33,245 bases of DNA from an uncultured Saprospiraceae bacterium (GTDB taxonomy: Bacteria; Bacteroidota; Bacteroidia; Chitinophagales; Saprospiraceae): positions 1-33,245 of the forward strand of contig CALJVI010000183.1 in assembly GCA_937974575.1 (NCBI GenBank), written 5' to 3'. The notes beneath the pieces were generated by a model, which saw only the letters and a program-made list of their open reading frames with translations, ran no database searches and was not told where the DNA came from. Below, in pieces: positions 9,194 through 17,240 of the stretch (position 1 is the first letter of the stretch; each line of letters opens with the position of its first letter). A program made the position numbers and the translations under genes.

Positions 9194-9297
9194 GGTGCTA
9201 GGTGCTAGGTGCTAGGTGCTAAGTGCTAAGTGCTAAGTGCTAAGTGCTAAGTGCTAAGTGCTAAGTGCTAAGTGCTAGGTGCTAGGTGCTAGGTGCT
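9194..9297. repeat. Heptanucleotide tandem array (14 full units plus 6 nt)
   Basis: Units are GGTGCTA or AGTGCTA, without any other base change. Their order is four G-type, eight A-type, then three G-type (the last one truncated). The array begins 4 nt after the xseB stop and ends before the rplS terminator. It is non-coding. Block homogeneity suggests recent expansion by slippage. Confidence 0.97.
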
Positions 9298-9310
9298 GAT
9301 AATGGGAGAC

Positions 9311-9362
9311 AAAAAAAACGCTCCTCTAGCTTTGAAACCGAGAGGTTTCCTGCTAGGGAGCG
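9311..9362 (-). terminator. Rho-independent terminator of rplS
   Basis: A long hairpin (9319-9362) pairs CGCTCC-TCTAGC with GCTAGGGAGCG (one bulge) and, inside, GAAACC with GGTTTC. On the minus strand it is followed by eight T (9311-9318), so it acts for rplS rather than for xseAB. No separate terminator is visible for xseB. Confidence 0.85.
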
Positions 9363-9448
9363 CCAACAAAAACTAGAGTCTAACCCAAGAAAGTTCTTTA
9401 TATATAATTTATATCTTAATCGTATTGATATGCAAATATAAACAAAAT

Positions 9449-9805
9449 TTACTTTTTAGTATATTTTCGTTCTTTTATTTTTGCTTTTTTACCAGTAAGC
9501 TCACGTAAGTAATACAACTTCGCTCTTCTTACTTTACCTCTTTTTAACACCTTAAGTTCGCTAATGTTCGGAGAATGTAAAGGAAAAATTCTTTCCACTC
9601 CAACACCATTAGACATTTTTCTGACAGTGAAGGTCTTAGTAGCACCGTCTCCGTTAATTTGGATCACATTACCTCTAAAATCCTGAATTCTTTCTTTAGC
9701 TCCTTCAATAATCTTGTAGCTAACTACTATATTATCTCCAGGCTTAAATTCTGGAAGTTCTCTTCTTGTCTTCAGTTGTTCGTGAACAAATTTAATTGCA
9801 TCCAT
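9449..9805 (-). CDS. rplS: 50S ribosomal protein L19
   Basis: The 118-residue protein matches L19 over its whole length: the N-terminal helix, [20 protein letters not shown], the [11 protein letters not shown] strand, [22 protein letters not shown], and the basic end [22 protein letters not shown]19 sits at the 30S-50S interface. It is a single-gene unit: a TATATTTG box on the minus strand (9853-9860) lies about 48 nt upstream of the ATG and a strong terminator follows. It is convergent with xseAB. Confidence 0.98.
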   Translation of the reverse strand: MDAIKFVHEQLKTRRELPEFKPGDNIVVSYKIIEGAKERIQDFRGNVIQINGDGATKTFTVRKMSNGVGVERIFPLHSPNISELKVLKRGKVRRAKLYYLRELTGKKAKIKERKYTKK

Positions 9806-9852
9806 TTTTTCAGTATTTCAAAAGGATTTTAGACCTTTTATTTAATGAAGCG

Positions 9853-9860
9853 CAAATATA
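9853..9860 (-). promoter_or_regulatory. Candidate -7 box of the rplS promoter
   Basis: On the minus strand this reads TATATTTG, a full match to TAnnTTTG. A -33 TTTG at normal spacing is not obvious. Confidence 0.4.
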
Positions 9861-9902
9861 CTATAAAATATACAATATAGCCATCTACTCAAAGGAATTT
9901 AT

Positions 9903-12170
9903 TTATCTTATTAAAGTGGCATATGCTTTTAGCTGAATAGTGCCTTCACGCGGACTGTCGTAGGAAACTAACACAACATATACCCCACTTGGCAAAGTAG
10001 GACCACTGTTGAATTTCTGTCCATTCCAGCCATCATATTGACTTTCTGTCTCATATACCAATTCTCCCCACCTATCCCAGATTTTCATATTGAAATCACT
10101 TATGTTTTCAAGCGTTCCTACGCCCAGGTAAGTGTCATTTCTATCATCATTGTTAGGGGTAAAGGCATTGGGCAAGAAATAACTATTTACTGGCACTATA
10201 TCTAAAACTGCATAGGCAGTATCTACACATCCGTTCTCTGCTGTAACCAGCAAGACGATCTCTTGCAATCCCGTATCCCGAAAGGTGAAACTAGGGTTCT
10301 GATCTCGTGAAGCACCTTGATTGGCAAAGTCCCACTGCCAATTATCTACATCCATGGATGATTGGTCAGTAAAGAAAACGAGTGGATTATAATTGGTAAC
10401 TGTAGTTGGCGAAAAGGTAAAATCCGCCTCTGGACCTTGATTGATCGTAATCCAATTGTTAAAAGTCTTACTTATAGTACAATCAAAAGGAGAAGTAATA
10501 GTCACGGATACCGTAAAGGTCCCCACATCAGTATACTCATGTGTTGGGCTTATCTCATCACTGGTATTCCCTTCTCCAAAATCCCAAAGGATGGTGTAAT
10601 TGGTATCAATTGGAAAGGTCAGATTATTGAAAAAGACAGTTCCTCCTGGTGTACATGCTATAAATGAACTGGGCTGCACAATAACCTGTGCAGGCGCTGG
10701 AGACCAGTTGAACTCAAATAAAAACTCGTCTTGACAGTCATTATTGTCGACCACTGTCAAGGTGACAAACTGCTCACCAGGTGATTCAAACTGATAGCTT
10801 GGACTTTGTTCAGATGAAGTCTGTCCATCTCCAAAATCCCAATTCCACTGAACAATACTGTCTGCTCCTGTAAAACTAAGATCGGTAAAGGTCACGGGCC
10901 CAAAAATACATGTATCATAGTCGACTTGAAAGCCAGATATTATTTCAGGAAACACGTTTACAAATATATTGGCGGTATCTCCACAGGGTTGCCCAGGATT
11001 GAGTACTAAGACTCCCATATACTGGCCTGTATCAGGAAACATTACTGTAGGCTCCCACTCTTCATATACTTCAATACCCTCTCCACCGAAGTCAAACTCC
11101 CAAAAGAATTCATCAATATTGTTTCTGTCTACACTTTGATTCCCAAATTCAAATTCAAGCTGACCACAAACATTGAGTAAGAAAGATTGCTCCCCTAGAA
11201 ATACATCTTCTACTATATCTGCACGGACCAATGGATCACAATCCTCTACATTAAATTGAAAATCACGCCGCACTGTACTAAGTAGCACCCCATTTCTGTA
11301 CTCTTCGACACATACCCCAACGACAAATTGACCTTTGATAAGTGGTGTTCCTGTTATCAATCCAGTTATAGGATCTATAGTGACTCTAGGTTCGCCTCCT
11401 AATGGAAACTGTGAAGTAAACTCTGGTGCTTTAAAATTAACATCCATATATGGTGGAGCAGCATCTGGATTAGGAGCTACACCATTTAGCGCAAAAGGAG
11501 ATCCTCCATTATTACCTGATCCAGCTAAGCCTCCTCCAGTAAAAGGAGAACAAAAACTATACACCAATAAGTCACCCTCAGCATCGGTTGCACCATGATC
11601 AAATATCAATGGCTCATTGTTGCATATAATGATTTCTGGAAAAGCATCATACACTGGAGAGTTGTTACAAGTAGAGTGCGCAAAAGGCGTAATTTCTATA
11701 GAGTACGTAGCACCCGTATCACCTGGATCAAAAATATTATTGATAGATCCATTCCGACAACATCTTGAATAAGTAACGGTGTATGAACTTGGCGATGCAG
11801 GTAAGGTCTCTGTAAACACATAGGTTCCTTGCTGAACACAAACATTATCAGGAATCTCTAAACAAGGATTTTCTAAGGTAGGTGGAATATCCCGAACGTT
11901 TGGAGTACCTAGATCAACATTTCTAAGCAAGCTTGTGCCATCGAAAATAGACACCGAACCCGTTAATGCATTATTGCCAAAGCTGTCAAACTGAGCTCCT
12001 CCGCTCGCACAATCTCTATATACCTGTAATGTAAATCGATATAAATTATTACCCAGACACTCATAAGTCAGCTCACCCCCTACTATATGAGCAGCCTTTC
12101 CTACTTGTAATAGACTCAGCATGAAAACAAAAAGAAAACAATATTTTTTAAATAATAATCCAGTTGGCAT
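9903..12170 (-). CDS. Secreted PKD-domain protein with T9SS type B (gliding-associated) C-terminal domain
   Basis: 755 residues. A signal peptide (LFKKYCFLFVFMLSLLQVGKA) is followed by AHIVGGELTYECLGNNLYRF, a start common in large Bacteroidota surface proteins. The first ~300 residues form a Cys-containing beta-rich region. Then come about four PKD-type modules with the WDFGDG-type motif (for example WNWDFGDGQTSSEQSP, ILWDFGEGNTSDEISP and a degenerate WQWDFANQGASRDQNP). The last ~95 residues (FLPNAFTPNNDDRND..., WDRWGELVYE, YDGWNG, LPSGVYVVLV) are the type B sorting domain. It is expected to cross the outer membrane through the type IX system and remain surface-bound or be released. The ligand is unknown. 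It is divergent from tsaC. Confidence 0.92.
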   Translation of the reverse strand: MPTGLLFKKYCFLFVFMLSLLQVGKAAHIVGGELTYECLGNNLYRFTLQVYRDCASGGAQFDSFGNNALTGSVSIFDGTSLLRNVDLGTPNVRDIPPTLENPCLEIPDNVCVQQGTYVFTETLPASPSSYTVTYSRCCRNGSINNIFDPGDTGATYSIEITPFAHSTCNNSPVYDAFPEIIICNNEPLIFDHGATDAEGDLLVYSFCSPFTGGGLAGSGNNGGSPFALNGVAPNPDAAPPYMDVNFKAPEFTSQFPLGGEPRVTIDPITGLITGTPLIKGQFVVGVCVEEYRNGVLLSTVRRDFQFNVEDCDPLVRADIVEDVFLGEQSFLLNVCGQLEFEFGNQSVDRNNIDEFFWEFDFGGEGIEVYEEWEPTVMFPDTGQYMGVLVLNPGQPCGDTANIFVNVFPEIISGFQVDYDTCIFGPVTFTDLSFTGADSIVQWNWDFGDGQTSSEQSPSYQFESPGEQFVTLTVVDNNDCQDEFLFEFNWSPAPAQVIVQPSSFIACTPGGTVFFNNLTFPIDTNYTILWDFGEGNTSDEISPTHEYTDVGTFTVSVTITSPFDCTISKTFNNWITINQGPEADFTFSPTTVTNYNPLVFFTDQSSMDVDNWQWDFANQGASRDQNPSFTFRDTGLQEIVLLVTAENGCVDTAYAVLDIVPVNSYFLPNAFTPNNDDRNDTYLGVGTLENISDFNMKIWDRWGELVYETESQYDGWNGQKFNSGPTLPSGVYVVLVSYDSPREGTIQLKAYATLIR

Positions 12171-12332
12171 TTATGCTACTTTAGAAAAATAACTAATACA
12201 AATTATTTTAGTTGAGACTTGATGTAATTAATAATTAAAGATACTCGTTTAATATAACATATACATAGACCATAATCATATAAAGTACTCAAATTTTAAC
12301 GAATTATTGCAATATCTACTACATTTAACCAA

Positions 12333-12902
12333 ATGATTGACATCGACTATTTTAATAAGTGCCTTGAAGTTTTGAAACAAGGTGGTACCATTTTATTTCC
12401 TACAGACACTATCTGGGGTATAGGTTGTGACGCTACAAATGAACAAGCAGTAGAGAAAGTATATCATCTAAAACAAAGAGACCGGTCCAAACCGCTCATA
12501 GCGCTTGCCTCTGACATTCAGATGATTAAGCAGTATGTCACTCAAATACACCCTAAGGTAGAAACTTTGCTAGAGTTCCATACCAGGCCAATAACTGTCA
12601 TATACGACCACAGGCAAGGATTTCCTAGCAACGTAATCAACAAGGATAATACGATTGGAATGCGCATCCCACAAGATAAGTTTTGCAAAACCCTCATTGC
12701 TTCCTTCGGAAGACCTATAGTGGCGAGTTCGGCAAATATCAGCAACGAAGCATTTCCTAAAAACTTCAGTGAAATCAGTTCCAGCTTGATTCAAAAAGTC
12801 GACTTCACTATTCCTTACAGACAAAACGACAATCAATTCTTACCCCCTTCCTCTATAGTTCGCCTTACCTCAAATGAAGAACTTGAATTCATAAGAGATT
12901 AA
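12333..12902 (+). CDS. tsaC: L-threonylcarbamoyladenylate synthase (TsaC/Sua5/YrdC family)
   Basis: Makes threonylcarbamoyl-AMP from threonine, bicarbonate and ATP, the first step of t6A modification at position 37 of ANN-decoding tRNAs. At 189 residues it is a single YrdC domain without the C-terminal Sua5 extension. Visible motifs are GGTILFPTDTIWGIGCDA, VYHLKQRDRSKPL (the K-R-S-K nucleotide-binding stretch) and PIVASSANISNEAFP. The ATG at 12333 is preceded by TACATTTA, one base short of a -7 box. It stands 58 nt before the next gene on the same strand. Confidence 0.95.
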   Translation: MIDIDYFNKCLEVLKQGGTILFPTDTIWGIGCDATNEQAVEKVYHLKQRDRSKPLIALASDIQMIKQYVTQIHPKVETLLEFHTRPITVIYDHRQGFPSNVINKDNTIGMRIPQDKFCKTLIASFGRPIVASSANISNEAFPKNFSEISSSLIQKVDFTIPYRQNDNQFLPPSSIVRLTSNEELEFIRD

Positions 12903-12946
12903 ATGGTATAAATTAAAGACGCTTACTTCGTTATGCTAACAAATCC

Positions 12947-12954
12947 TATATTTG
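12947..12954 (+). promoter_or_regulatory. Candidate -7 box just before the GH36-like gene
   Basis: TATATTTG matches TAnnTTTG and ends 6 nt before the ATG at 12961, which would put the transcription start at or next to the start codon. No clear -33 element is present. Confidence 0.35.
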
Positions 12955-12960
12955 TTGAGC

Positions 12961-14676
12961 ATGAAATGTACTGTCTATTACAACGACTCTTCTGAGCAGC
13001 TTATCGCCAATAAAATGACCTTCTTCGAAGAAGTTTATTTTGACTACAAAATATTGGAAGAGCAAGACCACAAGAGACTCAGCTTATTTATCCACCCAAA
13101 GCAAAGTATACAGGTTGACAAGGTCATAGTAGAGATTCCGTACCATTTTCAACCTTCAGATAAGATCCTTTGCAACGGATTTCAGTCATGGTCTGAGACC
13201 AAGACTTACAGCCCATCAGAAAAAATACCCCAGCTCAGAAAGTTGGCAGAACCCTTCTTTCAGTATTATACAGATAGCCACCTATTTCGCGAGAAAAGGC
13301 CAGACTTGTACTCGTGGACTTACGGATATGTGCAACAAAGCTCCAAGACACTTCTGATCGGCAGTGTTTCCGAAAGTACCGCATATACCCTAATCGAATA
13401 CGACACCAAGGCCAATATAATTCGCATCACAAAGTTATGTGATCACATCACACTCGCACATAGCTTTCCTGTTTTTGACCTTATACTTAGTGAGGGAAAA
13501 GAGCAGAAAGTATTTGATGATTATTTCAAAGCGATTGGCCCTTCACCAAAGAAAATGGAGTCGACTTTCGGATGGACCAGTTGGTATAGGCATTACAATA
13601 AAATTTCGGAAAGCAAAATTCTTAATGATCTCGAAAGCTTCAGTAAGCATTCCAACGAAGCACCTTTTTCAGATACGGAGCGCATTTTTCAGATTGACGA
13701 TGGATACCAAACTGCTATAGGGGACTGGCTTTCGATCACTTCTGAATTTCCAAATGGACTGTCTAGCATCGCCCACAAGATCCGGTCAGAAGGAATGACG
13801 CCTGGTATATGGATTGCGCCTTTTGTTTGCAGCAAAACCTCAAAGATATTTGCCCATCAAAAAGACTGGCTACTCAAAGATGACAAAAAAAATCCCATCA
13901 AGGCGGGTTACAATCCACTATGGGGAGGCTGGTATTACGCACTAGATATCTATAACCCAAAGGTCAAAGACTACCTCACGGAGGTATTCTATACCTTCTT
14001 CAACAAGTGGGGATTCCAACTCGTCAAAGCTGACTTTTTATTTGCTGCATGCATTGCTCCACCCAAAGGCAAAACCAAGGCGCAGGTTATGTTTGATGCC
14101 ATGACATTCATAGCGCAACTGGTAGGCCAGAACAAACTATTAGCCTGTGGCATTCCATTGGGTAGTGTTTTTAATCAGACCGCTACTTGTCGCATTGGCC
14201 CAGATACACATCTTGCTTGGACCAATCCGATGATGCGGTTTCTACGCAAACGAGAGCGAGTTTCGACTCTTTCTGCCTTGCGCACCATCATCCATCGACG
14301 TCATCTCAATAAACGGGTATTTATCAACGACCCTGATGTATTTATCATGCGTGCCGATGGCCATAAACTGTCAAGGGATCAGCAATATACGCTACTCCTT
14401 GTTCAAGTACTTTTTGGCTCTCAAATTTTCAATTCCGACGACTGGAACAGCTATGACAATCCTACTCTCCAAGAAATCAAAGGTCTCTTAGCATTCAGAG
14501 AACCAACCATACTCCAAGTCCATGAACCTATTTCAGATTATTATCAAATCCATTTCCAAAAGGACTATACCTACATTGCACATATCAATCTTAATAAACA
14601 TAAGGTGAATATTCCCAACCTAGAGGCAGGGTTTGACCTCGACCCTTTTGAAAGTATCGTTTTACGCAAAAAGTAG
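12961..14676 (+). CDS. GH36-like alpha-galactosidase family glycosidase
   Basis: 571 residues from the ATG at 12961 (MKCTVYYNDSS); a longer TTG start at 12952 is possible but would overlap a promoter-like box. An N-terminal beta-sandwich domain is followed by a TIM barrel with GWTSWYRHYNKISE and FQIDDGYQTAIGDW, typical of family 36. The nucleophile is expected in QLVKADFLFAA (Asp358) and the acid/base in TCRIGPDTHLAW (Asp415). No signal peptide is seen, so it is probably cytoplasmic and acts on short alpha-galactosides or related sugars. The exact substrate cannot be told: GH36 includes alpha-N-acetylgalactosaminidases and transferases. No sugar transporter or SusC/D genes are adjacent. Catalytic residues are assigned from family patterns. 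Confidence 0.88.
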   Translation: MKCTVYYNDSSEQLIANKMTFFEEVYFDYKILEEQDHKRLSLFIHPKQSIQVDKVIVEIPYHFQPSDKILCNGFQSWSETKTYSPSEKIPQLRKLAEPFFQYYTDSHLFREKRPDLYSWTYGYVQQSSKTLLIGSVSESTAYTLIEYDTKANIIRITKLCDHITLAHSFPVFDLILSEGKEQKVFDDYFKAIGPSPKKMESTFGWTSWYRHYNKISESKILNDLESFSKHSNEAPFSDTERIFQIDDGYQTAIGDWLSITSEFPNGLSSIAHKIRSEGMTPGIWIAPFVCSKTSKIFAHQKDWLLKDDKKNPIKAGYNPLWGGWYYALDIYNPKVKDYLTEVFYTFFNKWGFQLVKADFLFAACIAPPKGKTKAQVMFDAMTFIAQLVGQNKLLACGIPLGSVFNQTATCRIGPDTHLAWTNPMMRFLRKRERVSTLSALRTIIHRRHLNKRVFINDPDVFIMRADGHKLSRDQQYTLLLVQVLFGSQIFNSDDWNSYDNPTLQEIKGLLAFREPTILQVHEPISDYYQIHFQKDYTYIAHINLNKHKVNIPNLEAGFDLDPFESIVLRKK

Positions 14677-14727
14677 AGAATGTTGAAAAATATAAATGAT
14701 GAGGGGCCTACCCTTGCCACCAAGCTC

Positions 14728-14840
14728 CGCACCTATCACAAGGGTCGCTATGTTGCGTGACTCGTTATTCACTCGGTCTTTAATACCAGAAAAATGGTAT
14801 TGCAGACTTCCTCCGCTAGGCACCAGGCTATGCAATGTCG
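14728..14840. repeat. Decayed copy of a structured dispersed element
   Basis: Shares a colinear frame with 25961-26069: gggtcg (14742), then ctcgttattcact with ggt one base later (14761-14777), a hairpin, then cttcct (14807). Here the hairpin is AATACCA (14782-14788) pairing with TGGTATT (14795-14801). The outer stem is not clear, hence decayed. It fills most of the convergent gap 14677-14872. The T9 run at 14864-14872 on the minus strand directly follows the S41 peptidase stop. Confidence 0.55.
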
Positions 14841-14872
14841 TCACCACTTCACAGCGCTAGTCCAAAAAAAAA

Positions 14873-16528
14873 TTATTGGGATTGAGTAAGTTGATTGTAG
14901 GATTTTTGCGCATTCATAGCTTCGACTAAGACAGGATCATCGCTATTCAAAATCTTATAAAAAGCCAAATCACCATAGAGCTGTTTGCCGATTTTTGCTT
15001 TGATAGCATTGCGTAGTTCATCTTGAATGGTTTCATTTATTATAGCATCAGGCTTCACTGACAAGTTGCTTGCATGATGAAAATCAACAAGATTTTCAAT
15101 AATATTCTCGTCTAGTTTATACTCTTCAATGAAGTTAGATTCTACCATATCAAAATCATTGCCTTCTACAAATTGAAAGGCAAACTTTGTGATACTTCCA
15201 TTCAATTCTAGAAAATACTGATTCAGCAAAGTGGAATCGTATGGCACATATACGTCTGGTGTGATTCCACCACCAGCATATACTTCCCTGCCATTGGCAG
15301 TATAAAATTTACTCGTATCCGAAATCTCAACTTGATTTAAGTTGGTGAATTCCCCAGAGTCGATTCTCTTTTCAAGATAATTGTCATAGTCTTCTTTCTC
15401 CTCATAGTCTCTCTGTATCAATCTACCAGCAGGCGTATAATACCTCGCCACAGTAAGCCTCAATGCAGATCCATCTTTAAGATCATATTGTTCCTGCACC
15501 AAACCTTTGCCATAAGATCTGCGGCCTATGATCAAACCTCTATCCCAATCTTGTATAGCACCAGCAACGATCTCACTTGCAGAAGCAGAACTTTCATCAA
15601 TCAATACACAGACTTTTCCAATGTCAAAAACATTTCTACCTGTAGTAAAAAACTCTTCTTTCTTTACATTCTTCCCTATAGTGTAAACTAATTTTTGATC
15701 CTTTTCAGAGAATATTTGGTTCAATATTTTTATGGCTTCGTGCAAGTATCCCCCTCCATTACCCCGTAAATCAAACATGAGGTTTTTCATATTATGGTTT
15801 TCGACTAGGTCGTTTAAGGCAGTCATAAATTCTGAAATCGTATTGGCGCTAAATTTATTCAATTTGATATAGCCCGTATCATCATTGAGCATATAATGAA
15901 CATCTACACTACTGACTACTATTTTACTTCTTGTGAGTTCCATTTTTAGCAATTCTTCTTCACCAGGTCTTTTGACGGATAATTCTACTTTTGAGCGGTT
16001 TACTCCTCTCAATCTTTTGATCAACTCTTTATCTCCAGATTCAGAAATATCATTTTCAGAATCTAAATTTATAGCATCAAGAATTCTATCTCCCTTTTTT
16101 AAGCCAGCCTTTTCTGCTGGGCCTCCATCGATTAAATTTAGTACAGCTATGGTATCCCCCAGTAAGATATACTCAATACCAATACCTACAAAGCTACCGT
16201 CCAGCTGCTCGTTTGCTTTCTTTACCTGTTCCGCAGACATATATACGGAGTGAGGATCTAGATCTTTGAATAGGGAGGTAATTGCTGTTTCTACAAGTTG
16301 ATTTGTATTTACAGTATCTACATATTTGGCTTGGATATACCTGATCAGTTCTTCTACCCTACCTTGGCCAACAGTATTTGTTGCACCGTTCGAATTTTCG
16401 AAGACGATCTTAGTTTGTTGAGATGAGGGCTGTAGTTTTGACCCTACTACCATTCCCCCCAACATCATGATGGAGAAAAGGAACGGTAACCAAACGTTTA
16501 GTTTATTTTTAGGAGATTCTTTATCCAT
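14873..16528 (-). CDS. S41-family C-terminal processing peptidase (CtpA/Prc type)
   Basis: A periplasmic serine protease that cleaves C-terminal regions of envelope proteins. 551 residues. An N-terminal membrane anchor or signal lies at 11-31 (NVWLPFLFSIMMLGGMVVG). The PDZ domain spans about 112-195 (GSFVGIGIEY...GGPAEKAGLKKGDRIL). The protease core contains FDLRGNGGGYLHEA, the Ser motif ESSASASEIVAGA (residues 312-324) and the general-base Lys341 in RSYGKGLVQEQ, followed by LRLTVARYYTPAGRLIQ. Length and order are normal for the family. It is a single gene, divergent from the Lrp-type regulator. The target proteins cannot be inferred. Confidence 0.96.
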   Translation of the reverse strand: MDKESPKNKLNVWLPFLFSIMMLGGMVVGSKLQPSSQQTKIVFENSNGATNTVGQGRVEELIRYIQAKYVDTVNTNQLVETAITSLFKDLDPHSVYMSAEQVKKANEQLDGSFVGIGIEYILLGDTIAVLNLIDGGPAEKAGLKKGDRILDAINLDSENDISESGDKELIKRLRGVNRSKVELSVKRPGEEELLKMELTRSKIVVSSVDVHYMLNDDTGYIKLNKFSANTISEFMTALNDLVENHNMKNLMFDLRGNGGGYLHEAIKILNQIFSEKDQKLVYTIGKNVKKEEFFTTGRNVFDIGKVCVLIDESSASASEIVAGAIQDWDRGLIIGRRSYGKGLVQEQYDLKDGSALRLTVARYYTPAGRLIQRDYEEKEDYDNYLEKRIDSGEFTNLNQVEISDTSKFYTANGREVYAGGGITPDVYVPYDSTLLNQYFLELNGSITKFAFQFVEGNDFDMVESNFIEEYKLDENIIENLVDFHHASNLSVKPDAIINETIQDELRNAIKAKIGKQLYGDLAFYKILNSDDPVLVEAMNAQKSYNQLTQSQ

Positions 16529-16691
16529 TTGTTAGTAACAAAAATACATCAATTTTAAGGGTAATTTGCAGCAAATAGGTAGTTAATTAAGGATTCTTAC
16601 GCAGATTTTTGAATCTTGTCCTAGATTATGCATTAATTTTAATCTCAGATTAATTGAACAAATCAAAATCGATCTAAATTTTACAAATACT

Positions 16692-17159
16692 ATGATTGAC
16701 AAGCTTGACCGAGATATCATCAATACCCTACTTGAAAATGCAGACATGCCATATACAGAAGTAGCTAAAAAACTCTATGTATCTGGTGGTACCATTCATG
16801 TTCGTATGAAAAAGTTAAAAGAGCAGCTAAATGTCATCAGAGGAGCATATTTAGACATAGATCATACTAAGCTAGGCTACGATATCACTGCTTTTATAGG
16901 CGTTTTTCTTGAAAAAAGCTCTCTATACGAGACTGTTACGGAAAAACTCAAAGATATCCCAGAAATAGTCAGTGCCCACTATACCACTGGCAATTACAGT
17001 ATTTTTGTGCGTATTATCTGTAAAGATACTGACCATCTCAGAGAGGTACTCTCAGAAAAGGTCCAGAGCATAAAAGGCATCCAACGAACAGAAACTTTTA
17101 TTTCCTTAGACGAGAGTATTGACAGACCGCTTCGTATATCAAATGATGAAGATAAATAG
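16692..17159 (+). CDS. Lrp/AsnC-family transcriptional regulator
   Basis: 155 residues. The N-terminal winged helix-turn-helix (about 1-60) reads LDRDIINTLLENADMPYTEV and KKLYVSGGTIHVRMKKLKE. The ligand-binding RAM domain (about 65-145) contains YDITAFIGVFLEKSS, HYTTGNYSIFVRIICKD and the family's EKVQSIKGIQRTETFISL. Such proteins sense amino acids and regulate amino-acid or global metabolism. AT-rich DNA lies upstream, with TAAATTTT close to the start. It is divergent from the S41 peptidase, with an intergenic space of 163 bp. The effector and targets are unknown; aspartate kinase lies 2.5 kb away, but no direct link is shown. Confidence 0.95.
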   Translation: MIDKLDRDIINTLLENADMPYTEVAKKLYVSGGTIHVRMKKLKEQLNVIRGAYLDIDHTKLGYDITAFIGVFLEKSSLYETVTEKLKDIPEIVSAHYTTGNYSIFVRIICKDTDHLREVLSEKVQSIKGIQRTETFISLDESIDRPLRISNDEDK

Positions 17160-17240
17160 TGGAATAATTATTGACTTTATAATACGTTCTATTATTGGTA
17201 AAACAACCTTAAAGTGTTGATTTACAACAAATACTAACTC

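Noticed and set aside
9194-9297. Tandem array considered as a CRISPR
   Set aside because: Units are 7 nt and contiguous with no spacers, and no cas genes are nearby.
14662-14847. 61-aa minus-strand ORF in the convergent gap
   Set aside because: Overlaps the GH36-like gene end and the decayed structured element; no RBS, no recognisable domain.
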